Part shown: positions 32,851 through 43,656 of the stretch, one piece after another
How positions within the stretch are numbered: position 1 is the stretch's first letter
Layout of the letters: each line of letters begins with the position of its first letter
Origin: Yersinia rohdei ATCC 43380
GTDB taxonomy: Bacteria > Pseudomonadota > Gammaproteobacteria > Enterobacterales > Enterobacteriaceae
Reading direction: 5' to 3'
NCBI RefSeq assembly: GCF_000173775.1
Contig: NZ_ACCD01000013.1
Span: forward strand, 51,221-115,220
DNA length: 64,000 bases
Notes under the pieces: model-generated
Seen by the model: the letters and a program-made list of their open reading frames with translations, nothing else
Databases searched by the model: none
What the model was told of the DNA's origin: nothing
Position numbers and translations under genes: made by a program

Positions 32851-34815
32851 TTATATCAGAGCACTCTGATAGCGATGCAACATCTCCGCCAACCGCTTTA
32901 CCGGCCGAGTGACTGAATCAGGCGACTGATAATCAACTAGTTTTTGTTGATATTGATCTAATTCTTGTAGCAGTCGGGCGAAATAATAGCGCCGCTTCTC
33001 GGCATTTTTAGCATTGATGACTCTGTCGGCGGTGTCGCGGATTTGTTTATGAAAGGCACTTAATTCCGCATTAACTGGGATTTCGGTGCTATTGAGCCGT
33101 TGATGGGCAATTATCAAGCTTAGTGCCAGCCGGTATTTGTCGATATCACCGGGGAACATCATCAATAACTGATTCAATTGCTGGTATAAAGCCGGTAAAT
33201 GGTTTTCACTGCGCCGAGCTTTATTGGTGGTTAGCGCAGATACCGCACTGTAAACAAAGCGGTTTAATAATGTTCTGCCAGTTTTGTCTTTAGCATTATC
33301 ACGCACCAACAGCAACACCATCAGAGAAACAAAGCAGCCCACAATCTGGCCTAATGCACTGTCGAGAAACAAACTGACATTAAATTGCATTGGGTTACTC
33401 AACACCATGATGTTGATGGTGCTGGCCAATGTTCCCAGCGAACCCAATCGCCGTTTTTGCACTTCAATACCAATAATAAACGCCAGCAGCCCCAGGCTAA
33501 TACACAGCAGCAGCATGCTCTGCTGAGTGGCGGGGATGATAAACATAAAGTACAGCGCCCCAATGGGCAGCGCAATTATCACCCCCAGCAGGAAATCAAT
33601 CGCCACCATTTTGGGATTAGGGGTGCGCATCGCCAGCGACGTCACCACCGCAATCATGACCATACAACCGGCTCCAGATGTCCAGCCCGTCCATAACCAG
33701 AACAAGCCCCCGATGGCGGTAGCAATGCCGGTTCGCAGCCCATTAATCATGGCGTGATGGCCTTCAGCAGAGGCATGTTTTACCGGAACATCACCGGCCA
33801 GGATCTCTTCCTCCACCCGGCTAATGCTGCTATTGGTGTGAATGCCTTTCGCCAGCAATAAATAGCGCGTCGCCGCCCCGACCCAACTACTGATGGTGTG
33901 GGGAATCGCCTCACTGTGGCTGGCACCAATAAACTGGCGCAGTTTTTTCATCTGCTGATGAATTTCTGCTGGTGTCTGTGCTGGCTCACTCAGTAACTCT
34001 TTTAATTCACCCGTTAAGGTTTCTGGGTGGTTGGCTAGCACTAAATAGGTTTCACAGGCTTGGGTTATCAAGGTTAGCGACTCGGTATGCAATACCCGTA
34101 ACCGCTGATTACAACGCTGCCAGCGGGAGGATTCCAGCATCAGATAGCTGCGCATCCCATTGAGGGCCGTTGTGCTTTTGACTAAATCATTCCAGGCACG
34201 ATCAATATCGGTTTTATCTGCCGGGCGAATGCACATTTGCAATAATCGGTATTGATCCACCAGCACGTTATCGACTTGCCGATCAATATCTTGCTTGATG
34301 GATCGCGGAGAAAACAGCAGATCCGCAATGACGGCACAGGCGATCCCCAGCACTATCTCACTACAGCGCTCAACCGCAAACTGAGGGGTCAGCAGCGGCG
34401 TTTCACCGGTAGTGACAATGATGATAAGTGCGGTATACCCTGCCAGACCAAATGCATAAGAGTTTTCGACCCGCACCAATGAGGAAATCCAGGTACAAAC
34501 CCCCGCCCATAAGCAGCAAAGCATCAGAGTCAAAACCGGCGCTCTTATGGTCAAAACAATGATAACTAAGCCACCAATACAGCCGATAAATGTGCCGATA
34601 ATGCGCAACCAACCACGGTGGCGGATGGCCCCGGAGAAAGGTTCGCCACCCGCAGCAAAAGCCGGGCCTGCGGCAACAATCGCGGCGGTTAATACCGACC
34701 AGCGCGGGGTTTCCAGTTGCAAGTGAAAACCCAAAAACAGCGCGGCGACAATGGCAAAGCTGAGCTTGAAAGCAAAGCGCAGGCGGATAAATGTCGGGCT
34801 GGTCATCTTAGCCAA
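32851..34815 (-). CDS. aaeB: p-Hydroxybenzoic acid efflux pump subunit AaeB
   Basis: AaeB is the inner-membrane pump of the AaeAB system, which exports aromatic carboxylic acids. Its 654 residues show the FUSC-family pattern. Two clusters of hydrophobic segments (about residues 13-160 and 355-500) are each followed by a soluble region. It overlaps the end of aaeA by eight bases, so the two are translationally coupled. The C-terminus runs into the ERIC pair. Confidence 0.95.
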   Translation of the reverse strand: MAKMTSPTFIRLRFAFKLSFAIVAALFLGFHLQLETPRWSVLTAAIVAAGPAFAAGGEPFSGAIRHRGWLRIIGTFIGCIGGLVIIVLTIRAPVLTLMLCCLWAGVCTWISSLVRVENSYAFGLAGYTALIIIVTTGETPLLTPQFAVERCSEIVLGIACAVIADLLFSPRSIKQDIDRQVDNVLVDQYRLLQMCIRPADKTDIDRAWNDLVKSTTALNGMRSYLMLESSRWQRCNQRLRVLHTESLTLITQACETYLVLANHPETLTGELKELLSEPAQTPAEIHQQMKKLRQFIGASHSEAIPHTISSWVGAATRYLLLAKGIHTNSSISRVEEEILAGDVPVKHASAEGHHAMINGLRTGIATAIGGLFWLWTGWTSGAGCMVMIAVVTSLAMRTPNPKMVAIDFLLGVIIALPIGALYFMFIIPATQQSMLLLCISLGLLAFIIGIEVQKRRLGSLGTLASTINIMVLSNPMQFNVSLFLDSALGQIVGCFVSLMVLLLVRDNAKDKTGRTLLNRFVYSAVSALTTNKARRSENHLPALYQQLNQLLMMFPGDIDKYRLALSLIIAHQRLNSTEIPVNAELSAFHKQIRDTADRVINAKNAEKRRYYFARLLQELDQYQQKLVDYQSPDSVTRPVKRLAEMLHRYQSALI

Positions 34816-35743
34816 ACTCGCGCAGGCGGTGCATCAACTTAACAATCGGTGAGGCTTTATTTGGGTCGCGATCATTCGCTCCAGTGATAACCACCGTCGC
34901 GGTTGTTCCTGCCGGATAAGGATGTTGTTGATCTTCAGCATCCAGACGGATCTTAACCGGCACACGTTGTGCCAAACGCACCCATTCCAGATTATTATCA
35001 ATGGTTGCCAGCCCTTTGCTGTCAACACTGCTGCTGCTATTGGTAACCCCCGCAGAGACGCTGTCGACGGTGCCATGCAGAATGCGATTGCTGCCAAGTG
35101 GGGTAATTTCTGCCCGATAACCCGGTTTAACGCCATCCAGCTTGGTTTCTTCCAGATAAGCTAAAATATAAAACGAGTCTTTTTTCACCAAGGCAACCGC
35201 AGTGGCACCGCGGTTAATAAACTCTCCGGCATGGACATTAAGGTTGGTCACCCAGCCCTCTGCCGGTGCACGCACGGTGGTTCGCTCCAGATCAAGCTTG
35301 GCTAAATCACGTATCGCAATAGCTTTTGCCAGTTGATGACGGACGGTTTGCAGCACGTTGTTGGATTGGTCAATTTCTTCCTGTGACATAGCCTGAATCC
35401 CCAAGCGCTGGCGTCTGCCAGACTCTCGCTGCTTCTCAGCGGCCAATGTCTGGTAGTAGGCCACATCCGCCTCTGCTTCAGCCAGAGCTTGCTGATAGCG
35501 CGGTTGGTCAATCACAAACAGAATTTGGCCTTTTTCCACCAATTGATTGTCTTTAACAGGGACATCCGTCAGCAATCCGCTGACATCCGGCGCAATAGCA
35601 ATCACATCTGCGGTAAATTTAGCATCACGAGTCCAGGGGGATTCAGTGTAGAAAGCCCAAATTTTGAAAACAGCAATAATACCCAGTAAGACCACTAACA
35701 AGGTGATGCCGATACGGATTATTTTTAATGAAAAAGTATTCAC
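34808..35743 (-). CDS. aaeA: p-Hydroxybenzoic acid efflux periplasmic adaptor AaeA
   Basis: AaeA is a membrane-fusion protein bridging AaeB to an outer-membrane channel. One N-terminal transmembrane helix precedes the split biotinyl-lipoyl domain ([21 protein letters not shown] and [20 protein letters not shown]), with a helical hairpin between them. I start it at the GTG 35743 (311 residues), preceded by GAGG and aligning with enterobacterial AaeA. A TTG six codons upstream is less likely. It overlaps the aaeB start. Confidence 0.94.
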   Translation of the reverse strand: MNTFSLKIIRIGITLLVVLLGIIAVFKIWAFYTESPWTRDAKFTADVIAIAPDVSGLLTDVPVKDNQLVEKGQILFVIDQPRYQQALAEAEADVAYYQTLAAEKQRESGRRQRLGIQAMSQEEIDQSNNVLQTVRHQLAKAIAIRDLAKLDLERTTVRAPAEGWVTNLNVHAGEFINRGATAVALVKKDSFYILAYLEETKLDGVKPGYRAEITPLGSNRILHGTVDSVSAGVTNSSSSVDSKGLATIDNNLEWVRLAQRVPVKIRLDAEDQQHPYPAGTTATVVITGANDRDPNKASPIVKLMHRLREFG

Positions 35744-35750
35744 GGCCACC

Positions 35751-35954
35751 TCAAGAAGCAAGCAAGGAAACTAAATAGAAAAGGCAACCATATAGCGCGG
35801 TATTAAAGAGCGCTGGATGCCAGACAAACTCATAGATACCGGTAGGTTGCAACACACGACGCAGGACAAAAAAAAGTGCCAGCGAAATAAGCAGCTCAAG
35901 AAATATCGGTGGAAAAGACAGACCGAAAATCACCATCACCGGAAGCAAATTCAT
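35751..35954 (-). CDS. aaeX: Small membrane protein AaeX
   Basis: AaeX is a 67-residue inner-membrane protein of unknown function, conserved at the head of the aaeXAB operon. It has two hydrophobic segments around [22 protein letters not shown], the family's signature block. It ends seven bases before aaeA. Confidence 0.93.
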   Translation of the reverse strand: MNLLPVMVIFGLSFPPIFLELLISLALFFVLRRVLQPTGIYEFVWHPALFNTALYGCLFYLVSLLAS

Positions 35955-36250
35955 CCTTTAAATCCTTTCTGTTATACGCTTAGGTGAATAATCCGATAGT
36001 TAACTGAAACACGTCCAATGAAAAAGCCACAACTAACAGTACCAGCTATAAGGCTGACTGATAGGGTACACTGGATTATTCAGTATGGCTGCAATTTGGA
36101 CGAGGCGAGGCAGTACTATGGCTACGCGGCTTTCAAACTTTGGACTCTTCCTCCAACCGCAGTATATTAGCCTGCTTACTATCAAGTTATCTACGATGTG
36201 TGATCTAAATCACTTTTAAGCCAGAGTTAACAATCCACCTAGAGAATGCA
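35955..36250. promoter_or_regulatory. Divergent aaeX/aaeR control region
   Basis: This 296-base gap separates the efflux operon from its LysR-type regulator, so it should hold both promoters and the AaeR sites. I could not single out an AaeR box by eye. GTGTGATCTAAATCACTT (36195-36212) contains GTGATCTAAATCAC, an inverted repeat resembling a CRP or FNR-family half-site pair. Confidence 0.45.
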
Positions 36251-37162
36251 ATGGAAAGACTAAAACGCATGTCAATCTTTGCCAAAGTTGTTGAATGCGG
36301 TTCCTTTACCGGCGCAGCGCGGCAGCTGGCAATGAGTGTTTCATCAATCAGCCAAACCGTGTCAAAACTGGAAACAGAGCTGAATATTAAGCTACTTAAC
36401 CGGAGTACCCGGCGGATTGGCCTGACCGAAGCAGGGCGAATTTACTATCAGGGCTGCCGGCGAATGTTGCAGGAAGTGCAGGAAGTCCATGAGCAGCTGT
36501 ATGCATTTAACAATACGCCAACCGGAACACTGCGGATCGGCTGTTCATCCACTATGGCACAAAATGTCCTGGCCAGCATGACAGCAGAGATGCTGAAAGA
36601 ATATCCTGGGCTTTCGGTTAATTTGGTTACCGGTATGCCAGCACCTGATCTGATTGCCGATGGCTTGGACATCGTTATCCGTGTCGGGGCGTTACAGGAT
36701 TCAGGGTTATTTTCCCGCCGCCTCGGCTCGATGCCAATGGTGGTCTGTGCCGCCAAAAGCTATCTGGCGCAATATGGCACACCCGAAAAACCATCGGATA
36801 TGGCTAACTTTTCTTGGCTGGAATACAGCGTGCGCCCGGACAGTAATTTTGAGCTGATCGCGCCAGAAGGCATCACCACCCAGATTTCGCCACAAGGTCG
36901 GTTTGTGACCAATGATTCGCAAACCATGATCCGCTGGCTAAACGCAGGGGCGGGAATTGCTTATGTCCCGCTGATGTGGGTGATTGACGAAATTAAACGC
37001 GGAGAGGTAGAAATTTTATTTAAACGTTATCACTCAGATCCTCGTCCGATATATGCCCTCTATACCGAAAAAGATAAAATGCCACTGAAAGTCCAGGTGT
37101 GTATTGATTACCTAACCGCCTATTTCACACGGATAGCGGACATATATAAAGGTTACCGGTGA
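36251..37162 (+). CDS. aaeR: LysR-family activator AaeR
   Basis: AaeR activates aaeXAB in response to aromatic carboxylic acids. Its 303 residues comprise an N-terminal winged HTH (FAKVVECGSFTGAARQLAMSVSSISQTVSKLE) and a LysR substrate-binding domain. It is divergent from aaeX, the usual layout for LysR regulators and their targets, and E. coli has the same gene order. Confidence 0.93.
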   Translation: MERLKRMSIFAKVVECGSFTGAARQLAMSVSSISQTVSKLETELNIKLLNRSTRRIGLTEAGRIYYQGCRRMLQEVQEVHEQLYAFNNTPTGTLRIGCSSTMAQNVLASMTAEMLKEYPGLSVNLVTGMPAPDLIADGLDIVIRVGALQDSGLFSRRLGSMPMVVCAAKSYLAQYGTPEKPSDMANFSWLEYSVRPDSNFELIAPEGITTQISPQGRFVTNDSQTMIRWLNAGAGIAYVPLMWVIDEIKRGEVEILFKRYHSDPRPIYALYTEKDKMPLKVQVCIDYLTAYFTRIADIYKGYR

Positions 37163-37167
37163 AAAAG

Positions 37168-37218
37168 TGATATTTATTGGTGTTCAATTCAAGACCAAAC
37201 TGAACACCAATAATATCA
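37168..37218. terminator. Long hairpin between convergent aaeR and tldD
   Basis: TGATATTTATTGGTGTTCA pairs with TGAACACCAATAATATCA over 18 base pairs with one bulged T, around a 14-base loop. It lies between two converging genes and would fold from either strand. It is a strong bidirectional terminator candidate, although neither side has a long U-tract. Confidence 0.75.
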
Positions 37219-37243
37219 AAGACATATCTTACTTAGTGACAGT

Positions 37244-38689
37244 TTATGCCGTGCCACCTACAGTTAAGTTATCCAGCTTCAGGGTGGGTTGACCCACACC
37301 AACTGGCAGACTTTGGCCTTCTTTACCGCAAACACCGACGCCTTTATCCAGCGCCAAATCGTTGCCAACCATCGAAATCTGCTGCATAGCTTCAATACCC
37401 GAGCCAATCAAAGTTGCACCTTTCACCGCATGGGTGATTTTGCCTTTTTCGATTAAGTAAGCTTCGGAGGTTGAGAAGACAAACTTGCCGGAGGTAATAT
37501 CCACCTGACCGCCACCAAAATTAGGCGCGTAGAGGCCATATTCCACACTGGCAATGATTTCTTCCGGTGTTGATTTACCCGCTAACATATAGGTATTCGT
37601 CATACGTGGCATTGGCAAATGCGCATAGGATTCACGGCGACCATTACCCGTCGGCGCAACCCCCATCAGACGAGCATTAAGCTTATCCTGCATGTATCCT
37701 TTCAGAATGCCATTTTCAATCAATACGTTATATTGACCCGGCACCCCTTCATCGTCGATAGCTAATGAGCCACGGCGACCGGCCATAGTGCCATCGTCCA
37801 CGACTGTGCATAACTCTGAAGCAACCAGTTTACCCATTTGCCCACTGAATACGGAACTGCCACGACGGTTGAAATCACCTTCCAATCCATGCCCCACGGC
37901 TTCGTGCAGTAACACACCCGGCCAGCCCGCACCTAATACCACAGGCATAGCACCCGCAGGGGCGGCAACGGCGGATAAATTAACCAATGCCATTCTGACG
38001 GCTTCGGTCGCAAAATTATCGGCCCGCACTTCGCCATCAACAGTTTCCAGGAAGTAGTCATAACCGAAACGACCGCCGCCACCGCTGGCACCGCGCTCAC
38101 GTTTGCCATTATCTTCGACCAAGACACTGACAGACAAGCGCACCAGTGGGCGCACATCTGCCGCTAAAGTTCCGTCAGTGGCGGCCACCAAAATTTGCTC
38201 ATATACACCGGTCAAACTGGCGCTAACTTCTTGCACGCGCTTATCCGCGGCCCGAGCCACTTTATCTACTCGATGCAGCAAGGCAATTTTGTCTTCGCGT
38301 GAGAGACTTTGCAGCGGATCAAGCAGAGGATACAGCGCCTGATGGGCAATCTCACCCAAGGTATGCACTTTGCCATTACCGGTCTCACGCACAATACTGC
38401 GCGCGGCATGGGCGCTTTGCTGTAACGCATTCAGAGTGATTTGGTCTGCATAAGCAAAACCGGTTTTTTCACCACTGACCGCACGGACACCGACGCCCTG
38501 ATCAATATTGTAAGAGCCATCTTTGATGATGCTATCTTCCAATATCCAGGCCTCGTGGTAGCTGGACTGGAAATACAGGTCAGCATAATCAAGGCGGCGT
38601 TCAGCCAACTGCCCCAATACTGAGAACAAGTCCTGATGGTTCAGCTTGTTAGCAGCGAGTAACTGCTCACTGACAAACGAGAGGCTCAT
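37244..38689 (-). CDS. tldD: Metalloprotease TldD
   Basis: TldD is the zinc-bearing subunit of the TldD/PmbA protease. The zinc motif HEAVGH lies near residue 262 in [16 protein letters not shown]. The C-terminus, [18 protein letters not shown], is diagnostic. I start it at the ATG 38689 (481 residues, [11 protein letters not shown]), aligning with E. coli; an in-frame GTG three codons upstream is less likely. It lies three genes downstream in the rng-yhdP-nitrilase-tldD run. Confidence 0.97.
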   Translation of the reverse strand: MSLSFVSEQLLAANKLNHQDLFSVLGQLAERRLDYADLYFQSSYHEAWILEDSIIKDGSYNIDQGVGVRAVSGEKTGFAYADQITLNALQQSAHAARSIVRETGNGKVHTLGEIAHQALYPLLDPLQSLSREDKIALLHRVDKVARAADKRVQEVSASLTGVYEQILVAATDGTLAADVRPLVRLSVSVLVEDNGKRERGASGGGGRFGYDYFLETVDGEVRADNFATEAVRMALVNLSAVAAPAGAMPVVLGAGWPGVLLHEAVGHGLEGDFNRRGSSVFSGQMGKLVASELCTVVDDGTMAGRRGSLAIDDEGVPGQYNVLIENGILKGYMQDKLNARLMGVAPTGNGRRESYAHLPMPRMTNTYMLAGKSTPEEIIASVEYGLYAPNFGGGQVDITSGKFVFSTSEAYLIEKGKITHAVKGATLIGSGIEAMQQISMVGNDLALDKGVGVCGKEGQSLPVGVGQPTLKLDNLTVGGTA

Positions 38690-38701
38690 AGTTTTCACTC
38701 T

Positions 38702-39556
38702 TTAATTTGATAATGGTTTATCTGGTGACGCCGCCAGCGACGATACAAAGCGATTATGCTGCAATACCGGCATCTGGCTACGAATAGTTTTCAAACCCGT
38801 GGTTTCAATTTTGACTTTTAAAGCAGAAACCGCATCTGGGTTCTGCCCAATGATTTTGCCCCAAGCATCAACCGCCATACTGTGGCCCCACGTCCGGCGA
38901 GTGGCACCGTGCCGCCCCACCTGTGCTGCGGCCAGTATTACGCACTGGTTTTCAATTGCCCGGGCGCGCAATAAAATTTCCCAGTGTGCTTCGCCGGTGA
39001 CTTTGGTAAATGCTGCCGGTACTGAAATAATTTCAGCCCCTTGCGCACGCAACGCCTGGAATAAACCGGGGAATCGCAGGTCATAACAAATCGTCATACC
39101 CAACCGACCTACCGGTGTATCAACCACGGTCAGCTGCTGACCTGCTTGATAAGTATCTGACTCACGATAACGACCATGAATATCTTTAAGATCGACATCG
39201 AACATATGGATTTTGTCGTAGCGAGCTTTAAGTTCGCCTTGGTTATCAAAAAGTAAACTACTGGTGGTGATAAGATCCGGTGACTCACGGCTTATCATTG
39301 GCATTGAACCCACCTGGATCCAAACACCATATTTACGGGCCATATCACGGACTTCTTGTTGCAATGGCCCATTATCATGCTGCTCAGCATGCTGACGATA
39401 AGACTTGGCATCGGCGAATAACAAGGCGTTCTCCGGCGTCATAACCAGTTGAATGCCTGAATTTAACTGTTTGATCTGCTGCTCAATTTGAGCCAGATTG
39501 TCACGGATATTATCACCACTACATAACTGTAATAATGCAACATTGGCATTTTTCAT
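38702..39556 (-). CDS. Carbon-nitrogen hydrolase (Nit1-type, deaminated-glutathione amidase-like)
   Basis: This 284-residue nitrilase-superfamily amidase has the catalytic triad Glu42 (MTPENALL), Lys115 (RYDKIHMFD) and Cys157 (TICYDLRFP). The KIHMFDVDL and YDLRFPGLF motifs are those of the Nit1 branch, whose members repair deaminated glutathione; that function is inferred. It overlaps yhdP by four bases and precedes tldD by 12, so it is part of one transcription unit. Confidence 0.88.
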   Translation of the reverse strand: MKNANVALLQLCSGDNIRDNLAQIEQQIKQLNSGIQLVMTPENALLFADAKSYRQHAEQHDNGPLQQEVRDMARKYGVWIQVGSMPMISRESPDLITTSSLLFDNQGELKARYDKIHMFDVDLKDIHGRYRESDTYQAGQQLTVVDTPVGRLGMTICYDLRFPGLFQALRAQGAEIISVPAAFTKVTGEAHWEILLRARAIENQCVILAAAQVGRHGATRRTWGHSMAVDAWGKIIGQNPDAVSALKVKIETTGLKTIRSQMPVLQHNRFVSSLAASPDKPLSN

Positions 39557-42500
39557 GGCGCCTTACTCTCCTTTAGCTGGCGTAACACTTCATGGATGGC
39601 CGGTTGATCCAAATTACCGGTTATCTGGTAACGGATCAGTGAGACCTTGCTCCATAACGGCCCTAAAATCTTAGAGGCAGCAAATACCGCCGCCCCCACC
39701 ACCGGGTTAATCGCGAAAGCTGTTGCGACACCGACAGTAGCAGAAATCTCTGGGGTAATGACCGCTTCCATTGCTATCTGGCGTTTTACCAAATCCACAT
39801 TTCCGCTCATGGCAATATCGGCCGCCAACCCATCAATCACTAAATCATTAGTATGCATCACGCCATTTTTGATATTGGCGGTGCCACGAATAGAATCAAA
39901 CGCGAAGTCACGACTAAACGTATCACTAAAGTCGAGCTGGAGCTTACGTAATAATGCGTCAAAACTCACCAACCGCAATAACTGGCCAGCTCGCCCGCCA
40001 CCAAGATTGGTCAAGACCCCTCTGCCCAGCCGACTTTTTAACGTCCCATTGAGGGTATCAATCTGTGGTTGCCACGGCACACCGCGCCAGTTTAGGTCAG
40101 CACTGATATCAAATGGCGCATTTTTTATTGGAGTCATCAGGCCAAAGAATGAGTTGGTTTCATCTATTTTTGGCCCACTCAGTGCAATAATAAGGGATGT
40201 TTTGTTATCCAAACCCTCTTGTTGCCACTGGCCAGAAACCTTGGCTCGCCCATTACCGGCCTCAATCAGCCCATTAGACAGGGTCAGAACACTGCCTTTC
40301 GGTGTCAAATCTGCATTCACCCGCCCGACACTCTGCCCTAAAATCCAGCACGCTTTGCAGCGCAGTTGCAGAGCAGGCCAGTTATGGAATGAGACAGTGT
40401 TCGTGCTGGTTGGCTCCTGCAAGGCGGCTTTTGCCAGCGGATCTTTAGCTTCGCTCGCTGTCCATTGCGGGTTGTAATAAAGATAATCAATATCGGCATG
40501 CCAAGGCCCACTTTCTGCCATTAACACACTGCCATCCACTTCCTGACCTTTTGCTGTGACTTTGGTTCCTACCAGTAAAGGCTCTACTTGCAATGTCAGG
40601 TTGTGCCAGGCTTGCCCCCCCATTAACAGCTGCGGTGTTTGCAATGTCAGCCGGTGCGGCAAAATAACATCGGTGCCATTCCCTGGTATTTTGGGTTGTG
40701 CGGAAGAGGTAACCGAGGCACTCATGGCGGTAAATTCAGGCGTCAGCAAGGTTAGCCAGCGCTCGCCATCCAGCTTAGGTAGCTTGAGAACCAGGCCTTT
40801 ATCATCCGGTAATGGCGGCGTTTGTTTGCTGTCGGTTTGCCAAATAGCACGCGCCAGCTCCACCTGTTGCTTTTGCAGCAGCCATTGGCTATTAAAACCA
40901 TTGTTGCCACCAACACTGCCGGAGAGAGTAAAACCTTCCAGCCCGCCGGCTGCGGTTATCTGTAGCGGCAATGCCTGGCCACTGGCTTTATCCAGCGGCG
41001 GGGGTAAGTAACTGCTCACTTTCTTCAAGTCGGCTGTCACGTCAATCTTGTAATCCGGCTGGCCATTTTTAGGTAATTGCACCGCCACTTTACCTTGCCA
41101 ATTGGCGCTGCCACTGAGCAATTTTGCCGCATCTTCTGGTATGCCGGGTAATTTGGCTGGCAACCAGTTGCCGTGCAGCCCGACATTCACTAAAAAGTTT
41201 TTAGGTTGCTCTTGCGTGGTGAAATCGACCGTCAGCGGTTGTCCGAACCAGTTGGCTGATAAAGTATCGCTATCAAGATTGCCATTATTGAAACGAAACT
41301 TGCCGCTGATATTTTCCAACTGACTTTGCAGAGGCTTAACCAGCAAGCTGTTATTCTTCAATGTCACTTCACCGCTGGCATGAGTGATACGATTTTCTTC
41401 CAGCGGAATATCTAGGTGTAAGCGCCCACTAACTTTACCACCCACCTGTAGCTCATCAAGTGTTTCAGCCACTGAGTCATTGAGCGGCGTATGGGTAAAG
41501 TAGTCGTGGATATCACGCCCTTCACCGGCGACTTGTGCCTCGACATACAGTTTTTCTTTCAGATAATCCGGAATAATAGCGCTGATATTGCTGCCGGTCA
41601 CTTTACCCAACATGGCATGAGGCGCATCCATCCACAAACCTTCATTAAGAAAATCGAGGTCGATAGCTAGGTTTTCTAACGCGGGCCAATCTGGCTGGAA
41701 TGCAAAAGTCGCATTACGCAGCGGGACATAAACCTGGAACTGGCCTTCTTTATGTTTATAAGGAAAATCATGCGGATTACCGTTATAAATCAAGGTGGCA
41801 TTATCCACCTGCCCACCTTGTAAGGCCTCCGTCAAATAATCGGCCAGTTTTTTACCCATTAATGGCACCGGGAAATAGCGCCAGGCATCAGTGGCATCAT
41901 ACAGGCGAATCCCCGTCAGGATCTTAAGCCACGGCTGCCCTTGCGCCGGTTGCGTATAGCGGAAACTGCCGTTGGCCCACAGCGATTTGGCTCTGACATC
42001 CAACTTATCGCTCCAAAGCTCCCAGCCACTCTCATCGGCTTGCCAGTTCAGCACCCCCGTGGCCTGACTGACCTCTAATGGCGCACGGAACATCTCGCCA
42101 TAAGGTAATGTGCTGCTTTTAAGGTTGACATCCAAACGCCCAAGCTCGGCTGAACCACTCAGAACACCGGCAAAATTGTTCACCCCCGGCAACAAATCCC
42201 AATGCTGCCAACTGATATTGTGCCATTTGGCCAGAAAACGTGTTTTTTGGGGTTGGTTGATGGGAATATCCAGCGCCAATGCATCCACCACGCCCTGTGG
42301 CTGCAAATCAGCCCAACGTTTTATTAGCTCGGGGGAAAAAAGCGATAAGGTCGGTAATAGCGGCCCCACCCGCTCCAACTGAATATTGGTGGCCCGAATG
42401 CGTAATTCTTGAGATTGCTCCGGCCCAATAAATTGAGAGTTTTCTGGCAGCCATAAAGCTGACAAATGCCCTTTCGGCCAAGATTGCCCATCAGTTTTGA

Positions 42501-43431
42501 GACGTAATTCTGGTGCGTCAATTTGCCAGCCAGTGCCCTGACGGTGGCCTTCCAGCACAAAATTATCCACCGCTAACTGGTGGGGTTGGTCACCTACCGT
42601 CCAATTGGCTTGCCCCTGACTGAGCAGCATATTGCCGCTGTAAACTTCGCCGCCTTTGATACTCAGCCAAGCTTCCAGACTGAATTCCGCACTGTCCAAC
42701 CCGGTATTATTATGCAACCAGCGGCTAATCCAAGGTTTAACATCGATATTATCGGCCTGCATATACACAGTGCCATAATTTAAAATACCTTGATTATCAT
42801 GCAGATCCATCCGCACCATCACCACGCCATGTTGGCCGTTAATGGTTGAAAGACTGATTTGCCCTTCAGCACGATGCCGGCTAAGGGAGTTAAGCCAGGT
42901 AAGTTGTGGAATTTCTAACTCAGCCCGCGGGCCGGAGGGGGTTAAAAACGAGATACGGCTATTGCGCAGATCAAAATGGTCTAACTGGCGCAGAAAAATA
43001 TCTGTGATCTGGCTGGTTTCAAGACTGCTGTCGCTGCCCGGCTGCCTTGCCAAGGTGGTGTTCAGATCCAACTGCAACTGATAGAAAGTCATATCACGGA
43101 ACTGCCAGCGCCAATGTAGCAAAGATTGCCATACATCAAGCGCCAGAGTGACCCGCTGCACCTGCAAATCAGCCTGCGGCAATTGAGCACCAATATCACG
43201 CAATTCTAACGTCGGGCCAAAGGTTTCCCACGTCCCCTGCATGAATCCCACTTCCAGTGGAATACCGCTGAGGGACTGAACCTTGGCCACAATTTGCGGA
43301 CGGTAGTCATTGATGAGAGGCAGCATCATGCGTAGCCCACTGACCAATAGGGCCACCACTACAATTATCGTGGCGCCTGTCACAAACATTATCCTGGGCA
43401 GTCGCCTCACACTTATCTCCTTGCAATCCAC
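39553..43431 (-). CDS. yhdP: AsmA-like envelope protein YhdP
   Basis: YhdP is a very long AsmA-family protein that, with TamB and YdbH, carries phospholipids to the outer membrane in E. coli. The 1292 residues start with a basic stretch and one transmembrane helix (about residues 13-35), followed by a long periplasmic beta-rich groove. The C-terminus has the conserved DUF3971/AsmA region including ISATVGVATAFAINPVVGAA. It is slightly longer than the 1266 of E. coli. An ERIC copy separates it from rng. Confidence 0.95.
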   Translation of the reverse strand: MDCKEISVRRLPRIMFVTGATIIVVVALLVSGLRMMLPLINDYRPQIVAKVQSLSGIPLEVGFMQGTWETFGPTLELRDIGAQLPQADLQVQRVTLALDVWQSLLHWRWQFRDMTFYQLQLDLNTTLARQPGSDSSLETSQITDIFLRQLDHFDLRNSRISFLTPSGPRAELEIPQLTWLNSLSRHRAEGQISLSTINGQHGVVMVRMDLHDNQGILNYGTVYMQADNIDVKPWISRWLHNNTGLDSAEFSLEAWLSIKGGEVYSGNMLLSQGQANWTVGDQPHQLAVDNFVLEGHRQGTGWQIDAPELRLKTDGQSWPKGHLSALWLPENSQFIGPEQSQELRIRATNIQLERVGPLLPTLSLFSPELIKRWADLQPQGVVDALALDIPINQPQKTRFLAKWHNISWQHWDLLPGVNNFAGVLSGSAELGRLDVNLKSSTLPYGEMFRAPLEVSQATGVLNWQADESGWELWSDKLDVRAKSLWANGSFRYTQPAQGQPWLKILTGIRLYDATDAWRYFPVPLMGKKLADYLTEALQGGQVDNATLIYNGNPHDFPYKHKEGQFQVYVPLRNATFAFQPDWPALENLAIDLDFLNEGLWMDAPHAMLGKVTGSNISAIIPDYLKEKLYVEAQVAGEGRDIHDYFTHTPLNDSVAETLDELQVGGKVSGRLHLDIPLEENRITHASGEVTLKNNSLLVKPLQSQLENISGKFRFNNGNLDSDTLSANWFGQPLTVDFTTQEQPKNFLVNVGLHGNWLPAKLPGIPEDAAKLLSGSANWQGKVAVQLPKNGQPDYKIDVTADLKKVSSYLPPPLDKASGQALPLQITAAGGLEGFTLSGSVGGNNGFNSQWLLQKQQVELARAIWQTDSKQTPPLPDDKGLVLKLPKLDGERWLTLLTPEFTAMSASVTSSAQPKIPGNGTDVILPHRLTLQTPQLLMGGQAWHNLTLQVEPLLVGTKVTAKGQEVDGSVLMAESGPWHADIDYLYYNPQWTASEAKDPLAKAALQEPTSTNTVSFHNWPALQLRCKACWILGQSVGRVNADLTPKGSVLTLSNGLIEAGNGRAKVSGQWQQEGLDNKTSLIIALSGPKIDETNSFFGLMTPIKNAPFDISADLNWRGVPWQPQIDTLNGTLKSRLGRGVLTNLGGGRAGQLLRLVSFDALLRKLQLDFSDTFSRDFAFDSIRGTANIKNGVMHTNDLVIDGLAADIAMSGNVDLVKRQIAMEAVITPEISATVGVATAFAINPVVGAAVFAASKILGPLWSKVSLIRYQITGNLDQPAIHEVLRQLKESKAP

Positions 43432-43460
43432 CGCACAAATGGCCGTGGATCTCGATATAG

Positions 43461-43634
43461 CCTATACCCAATAGATTGCAACAGGCAGGAAGCGAGTGAC
43501 AAAGCGGCCGGAACCGATTTGAACAGCGCTCTCGCTAGCCCGTAGGGTGAGCTCATAAGTCCCGATGAGCTTACAACACGTCAGTGATTCGGGTGATTAA
43601 ACGCAGCTAACCTACCTGTAACCTGACGGAGATA
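43461..43634 (+). repeat. ERIC element with internal insertion between yhdP and rng
   Basis: The left arm (TATACCCAATAGATTGCAAC, near 43463) and right arm (CAGTGATTCGGGTGATTAAACG through CCTGTAACCTGACGGAGA) match ERIC. About 55-65 extra bases lie between the arms (roughly 43500-43557, containing GCGCTCTCGCTAGCCCGTAGGG). ERIC copies with an internal insertion of about 70 bp are known in yersiniae. Confidence 0.75.
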
Positions 43635-43656
43635 TTCTTGTCAGGCCAAAAAATAC

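Noticed and set aside
39647..40477. 276-codon frame antisense to yhdP
   Set aside because: It is a shadow of the conserved C-terminal region of yhdP; no start signal.
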